A stretch of 64,000 bases of DNA from Triatoma infestans. Lineage: Eukaryota; Arthropoda; Insecta; Hemiptera; Reduviidae. The notes below the pieces were generated by a model. The model was not told the origin of the DNA. It saw only the letters and a list, made by a program, of their open reading frames with translations, and did not search any database. Position numbers and translations under genes: made by a program. The stretch lies in contig JAAEAF010001119.1 of the NCBI GenBank assembly GCA_011037195.1, positions 1 through 64,000 of the forward strand. Reading direction: 5' to 3'. Below, piece by piece: positions 1-10,690 of this stretch (the first letter of the stretch is position 1; every line of letters starts with the position of its first letter).

Positions 1-329
1 GTCTATGTAGGGAACTAAATACATAATAAGAGAATATAAAACAAAATATAATATACTATATAAAAATACAAAATATAAAAACATAAAAATAAGTAACATA
101 AAATTTAAAGAATTCTTGATAGTAAATCACGAGTAAGTAGGATTAATGAACTTAGAACTTTACTTATCTATAATTTAGTAGAAACACCATTATTAATTCA
201 TAATTTTTGAAATTGTTTTGCCTGTACTAAAAATGTCAATTGTGAAGTTATATAATTGGAGCATCATCCTAGGTAAAGGACTCCATTTAACATAGTCACA
301 TTATAGTATGAAATATTAAAAGCTATTTT
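1..329. other. AT-rich sequence, no feature seen
   Basis: I see no coding, RNA or repeat signal in this stretch. It borders the 3' part of the minus-strand LINE remnant that follows. Confidence 0.5.
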
Positions 330-1310
330 TTATCTACTGGAACATCTAGGAATATTAAAATTTAATAGATATAATAAATTATTACAGTCAATAAAGTGGT
401 GAATAATTTTGAATATAAAATTACAATCAGCAAGTTGCCTATGCAATTCTAAATTTTGAATTTTAAGGTATAACCTAAGATCTTCATAGTTGATGGTGTC
501 GGCTGGGAAGTATCTATGGTGAATAATGTGGGGCAAACGATTCTGGACCACTTAAGTCTTTTTACGTGCTTGTTGTGATAAGGAGATCAGTACACACAGC
601 AGTACTCAAGAACTGTTGAACAAGGGACAGATAGAACGATCTGAGAATCATTACGTTGTTGAAACTTTTGCAAGATCTTGATATAAACCCAATACTCTTG
701 TTCGCCTTGCTTATGATAGAATTGATATGCGCTACAAATCTGAGATCAGGTTCCATAAAAACTCCGGGATCCTTGTACTGATTCACCCGTTCCAACTGAT
801 CACTAGAAATATTGTATTTATGCAGCAAAGGTTGCTTATCCTAAGTCGTAACTCTGCATTTGTTAATATTAAGTTTCTTGAAGGTTATCTCTGCAATTGC
901 AAGGAATCCTCTAAAGAAGCAATCTTGGAGTAAAGTTTTAGATCATCCCCAAAAAATGCCAACTGAACACTATTATTGTTGGTGATTATGGCAATGTGCT
1001 TTATAAAAATTTTCAAGGATATGAAAACCCTGTGGTACCCTGAAGATACCAAGAATTTGTTGAAATGTGTGATTTTATTTTTACCATTTGCATTCTTCCG
1101 GATAAATAAGTTTTTAGCCATTCGAGAAGAGTTCCAAAGATACCGTGGGTTTGGAGCTTACCAAGAAGGATGTGGTGATCAACTGTATCGAAAGCTTCGA
1201 AAAATCAGTAAATATCCGTCTATTTGATTCGATGTAGAGAAGGATTTTAAAGAGTAGTCCTGGAATAGCAATAGATTCGTGAGAGTTGACGGCCGGAGGG
1301 GAAACCATGT
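330..1310 (-). pseudogene. CR1/Jockey-like non-LTR retrotransposon remnant (LINE-A), reverse transcriptase and C-terminal part
   Basis: Reading the minus strand from about 1,210 down, the frames give a reverse transcriptase block with FDTVDHHILL, then FFGDDLKLYSKI, then a thumb-like stretch (FVAHINSIISKANKSIGFI), then a C-terminal block with LLYLLNFNIPRCSSR. This order matches RT domain A, domain C and the C-terminal region of CR1/Jockey-type LINE ORF2. The element is dead: the pieces sit in different frames with stops, the segment between domains A and C is shortened, and the catalytic box reads GDD after F instead of the usual ADD. No RNase H domain is seen, unlike most other LINEs in the window. 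Clade assignment is by recalled similarity only. Confidence 0.7.
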
Positions 1311-1703
1311 AGTTCCAGAATAATTATACTGTTAATGTCAGAAATTATTTTATCTATGACTAGAGATTCGAATACTTTGGCTAAGGATGTCTGTGTGCAA
1401 ATAGGTTTAAAATTTTTTCGTTGGATCTTCCACCTGCAGAAAGATATTTATTAAATAATATAGTTATAAAATTTTGGAGCGGTTGTACTTGGTGTACTTG
1501 GAAGAAGTTCAGTAATGCTTACTGGATGTTCCTTTAGATCTATATTTTGTTATTTGCCCGTCTCTTTCGATTAGACTGTTTCGTATTTAATTGAGTATAA
1601 CTTTTACTGTACCGGCTGTTTTGAGCATGAGCACTTTATCGCACATATTGATTATATCTTTACAAACATATATTAATTAATATTAATGCAATTACTTTTA
1701 CAG
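1311..1703. other. Intronic sequence upstream of an SLC5 exon, nothing recognised
   Basis: No gene or repeat recognised. The last bases form the pyrimidine tract and CAG acceptor (1701-1703) of the next exon. Confidence 0.5.
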
Positions 1704-1890
1704 CTCATTGTCAACAATGATGAACACTATGTCTGGTATTATTTTGGAAGATTTTGTAAAAAAGTTCATACCTACCATAACTTTAAACAATGCCCGAACT
1801 AATCTATATTTGAAGATGATAGTTGTACTGCTTGGTTTAATAGTTAATGGCGGAATTTTTTGCTTGAATTCCCTTACTGGAATAATACAA
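1704..1890 (+). CDS. SLC5 gene 1, exon with the STMMNTMSG signature
   Basis: The acceptor is ttttacag at 1696-1703 and the donor is GTGAGA at 1891. The exon opens with one base completing a split codon, then S-L-S-T-M-M-N-T-M-S-G, a strongly conserved SLC5 segment, and ends in phase 0 after the helix GLIVNGGIFCL and TGIIQ. Confidence 0.85.
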
Positions 1891-3757
1891 GTGAGAATAA
1901 ATGAAATATTCTTTAGTATTTATTTATTTGGTACTTTTCCGTTAGCCGGGCGCTAGCGAAAAAATGTTGTTCCGCTCGGGAGCCAAGTCGAAGCAAATGA
2001 CAAAACAGTCAACGGAATAAAAGTCGAAAACGTTCAACTATAAACAAATATTAATTAATAGTAAGCAAATCAAGTTCAACTATAAACAAATATTAATTAA
2101 TAGTAAGCAAATCAAGTTCAACTATAAACAAATATTAATGAATTGTAAACACTTTTTCGCTTGCGCCCGGCTAACGGAAAAGTACCATTTATTTTGAGCA
2201 ATCTTAAAAATTCAAAGCAACATTTTACCATTTTTATAATTTATTTCCAGATGGCTGCCATAATGTTAAGTTTTGTTGGTGGATTAATTGTATTTGGATT
2301 TTCATTTGGTTTGTTTGTTCGTAATGCTAACACAAAGGTAATTTAATTTTATTTATTTAATAACATATGACTGTCAGTAACAGCTGTTGTAAATGTAAGG
2401 ATGTTGTGAGGGTTGGTAGATGAAAAACTTAGGTTGAGTAAAGTTAGACTTATTGGACACTACTTGTTTTAAAAGACAATATTAAGACGTTCACAAGGAC
2501 TTTACACTGAATAATTTAGAGTAACGTTAGAAGAGAATGACTCACTGACTGGCAGGGTGACGGTGTGATAACGAAGATCGTTGACGGTTGTTCATTAAAC
2601 GTTCGAATGACCTTGAATGAAAATGAGTGACAGTCAGGCACCATTTTTAACCATGCGGCTGGACTAACCCTACTCTCTGTAACTTTCATTGCCCTGATGC
2701 GCTCCTTAGTTTGGCCACTCTACGAGCTTGAGGTAGGGAGACATTTAGTGAGCTTGTGGTGAATAGAGCATGTGGTCCATTATATAAATTTTAGGCTTCA
2801 GAGCCGTCTGCAAAACTCTCCTCAGATAATACGTTACTTGTTGGATATGATGTAGATATATCGTGAGAATAACGAATTAATTAAGTTATTCAAGGAAGGT
2901 TATCTTACTTCATGTCAGGCTGTTTATAAATCAACTAAATATGTGGAAGAACTGGTAAACACTACTCACTTAGGAATGACTGTGGTTATTATTTATTAAT
3001 AACCTTATTCAAGAGTCCTCAATTAGTTTCTCTAAGCGCTTAAAAAGTAATATTTACGTCGAAAATTCTTTAACGAAAGTCTATTAATTTTGAGTAAGAA
3101 TTCCAAAACTTGTGAAAAATCTCTGAATTTTAATAATTTAAGTAAAAGAAGCATTTTTTTTACCATTTCATAACTCTGCGCCTCTAGAGTTTTGCGGTCT
3201 GGAACTAGTTGGTCTCCGACTTGTAGCGGCCCTGATTTTACTATTTATTTATCATGCATTTCAGGGAGTCATTATAGGAGCTCTAACAGGAACATTAGTA
3301 ACTGCATGGATGTCATTGGGCAGTATGTGGTCAACAGCCGCTGGTAAAATAAAATATACAACTAAAATAGTGAGCACTGAAGGCTGTGTCGGCAATGTAT
3401 CCCATATATTTGTGAAGTAATTTACAGTTTTATCTCATTATTGTACTGCATATATCAGTGGCACTTTATCTTGATAACTGCACACTAACAATACTTATTT
3501 ATTTCAGTATGACGAGAGGCTCTCCCTACAACACGCCTGTGATAATTGACCCCGACGTTCCCTATTTATACAGAATATCTTATAATTTATTTGTATCTAC
3601 TGGAATTATTGTCAGTTTCTGTGTTGGTATTTTGATCGTACTTTGTACTAAACCTAATGAAAATTCAAATGAAAAACTGTTAATACCACAAATTCGTAGG
3701 AACTCACCAGATTCTTATGAATGTGTACCATGTACAGATTTAGCAAACAATAGATAA
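1704..3757 (+). CDS. SLC5-type sodium-coupled transporter, last four coding exons (gene 1)
   Basis: Four exons with GT-AG borders and compatible phases (1704-1890, 2251-2337, 3265-3416, 3508-3757) spell the C-terminal part of an SLC5-family Na+-coupled solute transporter of the insect sodium-coupled monocarboxylate transporter-like group. The first exon carries the family signature STMMNTMSG, followed by IILEDFVKKF. Later exons hold hydrophobic transmembrane helices, the conserved GKIKYTTK loop with EGC, and a final helix (VSTGIIVSFCVGILIVL) before a cytoplasmic tail ending at TAA 3755-3757. The product would be a plasma-membrane symporter; the substrate cannot be told from this part. The N-terminal and middle exons are not visible upstream in the window. 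The first exon starts at codon position 3, the phase at which the last visible exon of gene 2 (33,010) ends. Either these are tandem paralogues or one gene has been rearranged. Confidence 0.85.
1930..2186. mobile_element. 257-bp MITE with 8-bp target duplication in an SLC5 intron
   Basis: The ends are inverted repeats that begin GGTACTTTTCCGTTAGCCGG at 1930 and close with its complement at 2186. The repeat continues through GCGC to about 34 bp with few mismatches. The flanks 1922-1929 and 2187-2194 are both ATTTATTT, an 8-bp target duplication. The element lies wholly within the 1891-2250 intron. There is no coding capacity. An 8-bp duplication suits hAT or Merlin-type transposases, and a GG start leans to Merlin; that assignment is inference. 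Confidence 0.85.
2034..2155 (+). repeat. Three 42-bp tandem repeats inside the MITE
   Basis: The unit TTCAACTATAAACAAATATT... recurs with a period of exactly 42 (TAAAC at 2041, 2083 and 2125). The third copy has diverged at its end. The array makes up most of the interior of the MITE. Confidence 0.85.
2251..2337 (+). CDS. SLC5 gene 1, short transmembrane exon
   Basis: The acceptor is ttatttccag and the donor GTAATT at 2338. The 29 complete codons encode a hydrophobic segment (MAAIMLSFVGGLIVFGFSFG) followed by NANTK, matching an SLC5 helix and its exit loop. Both ends are phase 0. Confidence 0.8.
2338..3264 (+). other. SLC5 gene 1 intron, no insertion recognised
   Basis: The intron is bounded by GTAATT and gcatttcag. 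I recognise no transposon or RNA gene inside it. Confidence 0.6.
3265..3416 (+). CDS. SLC5 gene 1, exon with the GKIKYTTK loop
   Basis: The acceptor is CAG at 3262-3264. I placed the donor at GTAATT (3417), so the exon ends in phase 2 and the split codon AA/T is completed by the next exon. An alternative GTGAAG donor at 3412 would break the frame. Confidence 0.75.
3508..3757 (+). CDS. SLC5 gene 1, terminal exon
   Basis: The acceptor is ttatttcag at 3499-3507. After an extracellular loop (MTRGSPYNTPVIIDPDVPYL) comes the last transmembrane helix, then a polar tail of about 40 residues ending in ANNR and a TAA stop. Confidence 0.8.
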
Positions 3758-4015
3758 ATATCTTGATAATGATTATGCGAGAAAGTGTCGATTTATTTTA
3801 GACAGACGGACAAAAATGAACATCTATTAGTTTTTCTCCAACATGTTTATTTAAAAAAAATGTTTTGAGTTGTTTCTACCCATATTCTGCCATATTATTT
3901 TACCGAAATATTGCCTAAATTTAATGAAAGTCAGGGTGACTTAATATTGCACAAACTGAAGAATGGGTTCAGATACCTGAAACGTTTTTCTGAAATAAAC
4001 GTGTTGAAAGAGAAA
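3758..4015 (+). other. 3' UTR of SLC5 gene 1 with poly(A) signal
   Basis: AATAAA at 3994-3999 lies about 240 bases after the stop and is followed by a GT/A-rich stretch. The cleavage site is inferred to lie shortly after it. Confidence 0.55.
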
Positions 4016-4684
4016 AATAACAGTACTTGTATTTTCCTGTATATTTAAACTATCTGGTAAATATTGATAATTACCTGGTTTTGTAATAGATTTCAACCAT
4101 TAAATTTTCTTTAGAAATATAATATATCAAAATTTGTCTACCATCTTCCACGTTTTTACTTTTCCATATTTCTGCTAATAAGAGATAGTTTTATGATTGT
4201 GCTGAGATTTCTAGATTGGTTCTACGTCAGAAATATACATTTTGGTCATCCATCCCCAGACTACAAAAGAAAAAATGATTTTGATCAAACTGATAATTTT
4301 GTATGATCGAAATGTATCTATCCACATTATAATATTCTATATTAGGTTATAATATAATTTGCGCCATACAAGGAAATCTGATAATGATTTATAAGTACAG
4401 TGAAAAATATACATTAAAAAATAAAAATTGTCTTAGAGATGTTGCATTGACTACAGAGCAAAATCAACTGTACTGCGCCACACACATTAGATGGTGGGAA
4501 ATTTGCGTCAAGTACAAAAAAGGATATGATTATAAATAAAAAGTCATCTGAGGGAAAGAGTTCGAGAAAATCAAAGGATACCGCCAAAGCTATTGTCTTG
4601 GTAACGACCGAACAAATAAATAAAACTAGAATTACCATTTAGTTATGTTTGTTTACAAATTAAGTATAATTTAATTCATAATTT
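4016..4684. other. Intergenic AT-rich sequence, nothing recognised
   Basis: The open frame of about 74 codons on the minus strand (4,414-4,638) is compositionally biased and has no recognisable domain, so I do not call it. Confidence 0.5.
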
Positions 4685-4917
4685 TTTTTTTAATTTAAGG
4701 CTTATCAACATCCATGGTCATTGGCGCTCGGAGCCTACTCAGTGCACTGCCGGCCTCCGGACAGTGTTCTCTCGTTACAAACAACACTTTCCATTACCGG
4801 ACAATGAGCTGTAGAGGCTCCTAGGAAGAAAAAGTCTAAGGGCCGCACAGCTGGACTCGAACCCGGGGCCTCCGCGTGTGAGTCCAATGCACTAACCACT
4901 GAGCTGTTTGGATAGAT
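4685..4917 (-). mobile_element. tRNA-derived SINE
   Basis: On the minus strand the 5' end has tRNA-like polymerase III boxes: an A box AGCTCAGTGGTTAGTGC and a B box GGGTTCGAGTCC about 35 bases on. A non-tRNA body (GGAGCCTCTACAGCTC... GGCTCCGAGCGCCAATGACC) follows, and the copy ends at an A-rich tail, seen as the T run at about 4,681-4,691 on the plus strand. A second copy sits at 56,060-56,310. The anticodon arm does not fold properly, so this is not a functional tRNA gene. Confidence 0.8.
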
Positions 4918-5572
4918 ATTTTGGGGACCTCGTATTATACATTACCGGTGAAAATTTTGAACATTTGTCACCATGATAATACTTGCTCCTTAGTGCCTGT
5001 AAGAGGAAGAATAAATAGTGACCTAGCCTTCATTCTTAGTTTACACAATTCGTCTGAGTTAATGTATTTTTGGAATAAATACATAACTTGTTTGACTAGT
5101 TTGCCAAAATTAAATTTTCATTTTATCATTTAAGAAGGTGTAATTTGTAAAATTACAAACTTTTCCTGGAAAAATTGATTTCCGAAAGGTAGTGTGTGTG
5201 GGTGTGGGGGGGGGGCTTTCAATGAAAGCTTTCCGGTAAAGTAAAAGCATCTATTGTATAATTTAAATACAAAATTTAAAACATTGGTTAATGTTTAATA
5301 ATTATTATTAACAATAATAATTGGGTATGTAATGACCATCAAGTTTTATCTACCATAGTTTTCATTGCACTAAGGACGTCATTAGTGAGTCTATTACCTG
5401 AAATTGAGGACAGTTTAGTACAAAATATCTACAGTAAGAACTTCACTAGAAGATGTTTAACAATGTTTTAGATATTAGCTCTTCATTTCCGGTTATTTAA
5501 TGCAATTTCATTAATCCAACTCCTAATATTTCCATTATATAATCTTTTAATGAATATGTGGTTGGGTCCGCA
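4918..5572. other. Intergenic sequence, nothing recognised
   Basis: A short G run follows a GT-rich patch near 5,195-5,215. No gene or transposon was recognised. Confidence 0.5.
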
Positions 5573-6127
5573 ATGCTATATAACTTCTGGGATTTTATCC
5601 ATCGTAGAATGTTGACTTCAGCTTTATGTTTGTCACACACTACACTTCAATTTTCTGATTTTAAGGCCGAAGTGTTTTCTATTATAAGATGGTAATAAAG
5701 AGAGGAACCAATTTTTCAGCCAAGCCTGCTTTATTTTTCACATTTGTAGTGATTACAGATCTTTTTTTAAATTTTCTAACGTTTCGGCACTAAACGTGCC
5801 ATCCTCAGAGGAAATTCATTTTTTTAATCTGCTATTTTATGTGAAAGTTTTTTTATTTTTTATTGTTATTTTTATTTTTTGTTAACATTATCTGTTCACG
5901 TCTAATTTTAGTTAAAATTGTTGTTACTTACAAACACTACACTTCTTGTTTGATGTCAAACACTGATAATGACATACATTGACAATCAACAACTGTGGTG
6001 GATGACAAAAACATTAAGTTTACACGATCAACAAGTCAACTGTTTACACGATCTTGTTAGGTTTACTCTGAGATGGATGAGAACATTAAATATGCAGGTT
6101 ACGACGGATAAAATCCCAGATATAACC
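5573..6127. mobile_element. Foldback/MITE-like element with TGGGATTTTATCC ends
   Basis: The left end TCTGGGATTTTATCCATCGT (about 5,586-5,605) reappears inverted at about 6,103-6,121 with one change. Sequence just outside the left end (GGTCCGCAATGCT) is also found next to the foldback at 18.1-18.4 kb, so the two share a family. The interior has no open frame. It contains a palindromic patch (CGGCACTAAACGTGCCATCC). Confidence 0.55.
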
Positions 6128-6497
6128 TTAATTTATTTTATTTAAAGATGACAATAATTTTTCTACTTTTTCGGTTAAATTAAGGTTTACTGATATATAA
6201 ATTACAAGATTATAATATATATAAAGTAGACATTCACACTTATTAATAATGTGGAACAAGCAAAATATATATTATAAACAAAAAATTATATTTCATATTC
6301 GTTAATAGATTAGATTAGATTAGATTCTAACGGGGGAATTGGCTCTTCAGCCTACGCCACCGCGACACCCCTAGTTGGAGACCCTTCCCCGATCCTGTCC
6401 TTAACCGGGCTGTGGAATTGGGGAGTGGGCTCCCAGGAGGTCAATTAGAGCACCTGCCATCAGAGCGCCCTCTCGAGTCCTGCTTGCCTTAAAAGAC

Positions 6498-7427
6498 TTA
6501 ATAGGTCCGAGAGGGGGCCCCGGCTAGGCTTGTTGGCACCAGCTTCTCTTTACCAAAGAGGCGGTACCTTAGCCAGACCAGCCCCTCGCACTGACATACC
6601 ACGTGCAGCGCCGTCTCCTCTTCTTCCTGACAAAACCTACACAGGCTATCCGTTGCCAGGCCCATGCGATGCATGTGCTTATTTAAGTCTACAATGGCCA
6701 GTGAGAACGCCAACTGCTATCCTTATGGCCACCCGGCCTAATTGGAGTAATTCCGCAGTTAGCTTGGGCGAGTGGCTATGGATAAACGTTTTCGCCTGCC
6801 TCTGGCCTGAAGTTTTGACCCACCATTCCCTTGATCGGTCCTGCATCCATGCTTGATGGATGCACTCCTGAGGCATCTTGAGACGCCACAGAACGGCTCC
6901 GGCCCGATAAGTGCTCTGATTGAACCCTCCCGGGCCAGGCGGTCCGCCGCCTCATTGCCTCTATAACCCGAGTGCCCAGGTACCCAAACCAGGAAGACCT
7001 TATTATGGCTACTAATTTCCCTGAGTGCACCTAGGCAGTCCCACACCAGCCTTGAGCTGATCTCCCACGAGTCAATTGCCCGCAGAGCAGCCTGGCTATC
7101 CGAATAAATGACGACTCTGGAGTTATACACTCCCCGTCTTCTTATTTCGGCGGCGCAGATAGTAATCGCGACTAGCTCCGCCTGAAAGACCGTGGCTAGT
7201 CTTCCCAGGCTCATCGAGATATTACATCTCGGATGAGCCCCGTACACGCCGGCTCCTACTCCATCTTCCATCTTGGACCCGTCAGTGTACCACATAGATT
7301 CATCTGTAATTGGCGGCCCGTTCTTCCATGCCCCTCTGTCTAATATCAGGATTTTGAAGGGTTTGTGGAAGTCGTACCTAGGAGTCATTAGATCCGTAGG
7401 CAGACCCAAAATCGGGTCCGCCTTCAA
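6498..7427 (-). pseudogene. LINE-B RNase H domain and C-terminal zinc knuckle
   Basis: The 222-codon frame 6,759-7,427 holds RNase H motifs in order: WYTDGSKMEDGVGAGVYG (first Asp), FQAELVAITICAAE (Glu), VVIYSDSQAALRAI (Asp) and VWVPGHSGYRGNEAADRLA (His/Asp). The continuation sits in another frame (6,498-6,713) and includes SLCRFCQEEEETALHVVCQC, a CCHC-like knuckle typical of LINE ORF2 ends. The domain would remove RNA from the RNA-cDNA hybrid after target-primed synthesis. Catalytic residues are present, but frameshifts separate the domain from the reverse transcriptase. Confidence 0.85.
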
Positions 7428-7799
7428 CTCCTCCCATAGATCTTGAATTCCCAGTATGCCTGGGATAAATGGGAGCTTGTCCCTGTTGCAATCGTGCCAC
7501 GACTGCTCTTACAACGCCTTGGACGTAAATGTGGAGTGGTGGAAGGTTTAACAGGACCTCCAAGGCCGCAGTGGGGGTAGTCATGATAGCACCCGTCGTG
7601 CTCAGGCAAGCCAGCCTTTGAACACTTCCGAGCGCTCCCGACCCCCCCATCTGCAAGGTCTTTGTCCACCACACCATCGCCACGTGGGTTACCATTGGTC
7701 TCTCCAAACAGGTATAAATCCACAGGGCCATCCTCGGGCTTAATCCCCAACTATTACCGCATAGCCTCCTGCACCTATCCATGGCAATTTTGGCTTTGT

Positions 7800-9335
7800 G
7801 TGCGGTGATGTTAATATGAGAGTTTCATGTCAGCCTTCGGTCAAATGTGACTCCCAGATATTTGGCCTCCATGGCAAAGGGGATCACAACCCCTCCGAGT
7901 ATTGGCTGTTGTAAGCCTTGTAAATTTCTCTTCCTTGTAAAAGGAACCACTTGAGTTTGGTGGGGATTGATGGAGAGACCCTCCGCCTTTGCACCATTTA
8001 TTCACAATATTGAGCGCCCCCTGAGTGCGCTTTGAGACAGTTACCGCGATCCGCCCCCTCACCACGATTGCCAAATCGTCCGCAAAACCAAGGTAGTGAA
8101 AGCCTTCCGCGGTTAATTTGGTCAGGATGTCATCGGCTATTAACGTCCATAGCAATGGCGACAAAACGCCTCCCTGTGGACAGCCTCTACTCACCCTGGC
8201 CACAAGAGATGAATTATCTATGGTGGCTATATTAGTCCTTCCCTATAGACTAGTCCTTATCTACTGACCAATCGTAGGGGCGTGCCCCTTCTCATCAGTG
8301 AACCAACAATAGACTCTGAGGACACATTATTAAAGGCGCCCTCTACATCCAAAAAGGTGACTACCGCAATTTCCTTGTCGTCAAGCGACTTTTGGAGTAG
8401 CTTGTTTAGGTCATCCAGCGCCAAGTCTACGGATTTCCCTGCCTGATAGGCATATTGGCGATTATTAAGAGGATTTATCCTCAAAATCTCGTCCCTTATA
8501 AACCTGTCAATCATCCTCTTCATCACCTTCAGCAGAAAGTATAACGGGCTTATTGGCCTAAACGACTTTGGCGTTTGATCTACCGTCCTCCCCACTTTCG
8601 GGAGGAACAGGACCTTCACCTGTTGCCATTCTCTCGGTATGAATCCTCAGGCCAAATAGCCTCTGAAGATCCTACATAGGTGTGGTGTCAACACCTCCAC
8701 CGCCTTCTGCAGGAAGACGGGGTAAATCCCATCCACGCCTGGTGCTTTATAGGGCTTGAACCTTCCAATCGCCCATCTTAGCCTGTTCGGCTGTATGACG
8801 CAATTCGCGATTTTCCAATCCGCCCGACCAGGCCTTCTCAGCCTCTCAACCTCTAGAGGGATCTCTCCATAAGAGGACCCTGGAAAATGTGTGCTCATAA
8901 GCAATTCCAGCGACTCCTCGATCGAGTTAGTGTAGGTTCCGTCATCTTTCTTCAGGAACCCTACCCTGTCCGCAGTACCTTCGCTTGCTAGGATTCTGTG
9001 AATTCTCGCGCACTCCGAGGTGTCCGCTACGTCCTCGCAGAATCTCCGCTAAGCTTTACGCTTGGCCTTCCTTATTTCAACGTTGTACTGCGTCAGTACC
9101 CTTCTATACGATACCCTTCTATACGGCTTTATTAAACAGTCTTCTCACCTCTCGCCTCCTTCTCTCGAGGTGATCGTTCCATCAGACTGTGTTTGACCTA
9201 TTAGGCCTTTCCCTCTCCGGACAGTTTTCCTGGTAGGCGTCCAAAATCGCCTCGGTCACCCGTGCCACTGTCCACCTTGAGGTCACCGAGAGACTCGCTG
9301 AGACTCCCAACAAATCCCTCCCATTGAGTCTCCCT
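7800..9335 (-). pseudogene. LINE-B reverse transcriptase
   Basis: The minus-strand frames give, in order, SCSDHRHIRFDI (end of endonuclease), a linker, KAPGVDGIYPVFLQKAVEV, FLPKVGRTVDQTPKSFRPIS, VVTFLDVEGAFNNVS (domain A), SRGCPQGGVLSPLLWTLIAD (domain B) and HYLGFADDLAIVVRG (domain C, intact FADD). The enzyme primes synthesis from nicked target DNA in the nucleus. Stops and frameshifts near 8,640, 8,250 and 7,840 break it into at least four pieces. The catalytic motifs are well preserved, so inactivation looks fairly recent. Confidence 0.85.
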
Positions 9336-10675
9336 CGGGCTTCGAAGCCTACTAATGGCCAATATGGAGTGCATATATCGAACCTAATGTGCCTATGATC
9401 CGAGCACGATGGTTCACTTGATACATGCCTGTGGAGCAAGCTGGTATTGCTTCCGCCAGGAGACGCACCCACTGGAACCCCCGCCTTACCGTCCGCCCCT
9501 TCCTCTATCCGCCCCTCGCTTACGGGTAGCACGGCCAGGGCGGCCTGCAACGCCTCCATTTCTCCTTCCAGGACCTTCTGACTCACCTTTGGCGAATCCG
9601 CCTTTAACGTGCTCTTGGCCTTCGGCTGATCCCCTTCCACTTCCATCGCCTTGGCCTCCACGATGGAGAGAACGTCCAGAGGCACCCACTCTCAACGGGT
9701 AAGCAACCCCAGACCCCCACATTTTGGTTTCCAGCCCTTAGTTGCTCACTTCTAAACGAGTGAGCACCCATTCAGCCTCTACCTGCTTGCCACCCTCATT
9801 AGGGATGAAGACCTTACAGGTCTCAGGTCCCGGTATGTCCTCCCCCTCGAGTGTTTGAAGGCTTGCACCTTCCCAGGGCTTAAGCTTTGGGATAGTCTCC
9901 CTTAGCCACCCTAAACTATCGTCCCCTAGGCAGGTGATGACAAGAAACCCTGGTTTATGGGCACATTTGGCCAACCTGACCTGCGGCCCGCCTCTCGGGA
10001 TTTTGTCATATTCCCCCAAAATGGCATCGTGGATGGCTTGTAGCCTCTCCATGCCTAACTGGTTATCGGGGAAGCCCCTCTCCACGACTGTAATTTTCGC
10101 CGAAGAAGTAGCCTCACTGTAGAATTTCTCCACAGTCTTGGCTTTGACCCTCTTGGGCGGTCGCTACTGTAGCGGGGATTCCCCTCCGACCTGGGCCTCT
10201 TAGTCGCCTTTGTTGTGTGTTCAGCCCATTGGAGAAAATTTTCCCTAATAAATTGACGCTTAGCCTGAAGGTACTCCTGGCCTGCCTCAATACGAGCTTT
10301 GAGCTCCTTCCTGGAGGTCCCTGACAGCCTGGCGACATGCACCTCCTTCTCTGTCATGCTATCGATCGCTTCCAGCGACTCCGCCCTAAAGCTTCTTCCG
10401 GCCTTTGCCTTGGCCTTTCTGATCGTAGAGCCCCCAGGCCCGCAAACCCGGCCTTTGGCAGTCACTGGCATAGCGCCTGTTTCCGCCGTGGCCATAACGG
10501 CTGCGGGATCGGAAGCCCTACCCTCTGGGCCTTGGGCAACCGCCGTGATCCCTCTACCTGGTTCATGGCCGTGCTGGTTGTGGGATTACTTCCCTCCCCA
10601 TGGCCTGTCACACCAGTTCCCAATGGCATCCTTGCCTTAAATTGTTTTTCTTTTAGTTTCTTTCTTTTACCCATT
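9182..10675 (-). pseudogene. LINE-B ORF1 (DUF4780-like nucleic-acid-binding protein), fused to the end of the endonuclease
   Basis: The start is taken as the ATG before GKRKKLKEKQFKARM near 10,675. A charged, coiled-coil-prone segment follows (LKARIEAGQEYLQAKRQFIR). Then in another frame comes the globular block KITVVERGFPDNQLGMERLQ through CLGDDSLGWLRETIPKLKPW, which I recognise as the DUF4780-type ORF1 domain of R1/Loa-like LINEs. Frameshifts lie near 10,120 and 9,735. The last frame (9,182-9,685) joins an ORF1-like tail to the final motif of the endonuclease, so most of that domain has been deleted. Confidence 0.7.
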
Positions 10676-10690
10676 AATTCCCTCACATTA

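Larger units (their letters stand above)
6305..10690 (-). mobile_element. RNase H-bearing non-LTR retrotransposon (LINE-B), decayed, nearly full span
   Basis: On the minus strand the order is ORF1 (from about 10,675), a remnant of the endonuclease end, reverse transcriptase (about 9,180-7,800), RNase H (about 7,360-6,900), a CCHC knuckle (about 6,650-6,600) and a 3' UTR ending in AATCT repeats at 6,305-6,330. The repeat tail replaces a poly(A). The order and the DUF4780-like ORF1 fit the R1/Loa/I superclade. Most of the endonuclease is missing: near 9,440 the ORF1 frame runs straight into SCSDHRHIRFDI, which is the last endonuclease motif. LINE-E at 30.0 kb and LINE-K at 18.8 kb are shorter relatives. 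Confidence 0.85.

Noticed and set aside
4685..4917. Possible tRNA gene on the minus strand
   Set aside because: A and B boxes are present, but the anticodon and acceptor stems do not pair and a SINE body follows. The same holds at 56,060-56,310.
4921..5133. 70-codon plus-strand frame
   Set aside because: It has no ATG at its start, no domain, and ordinary AT-rich composition.
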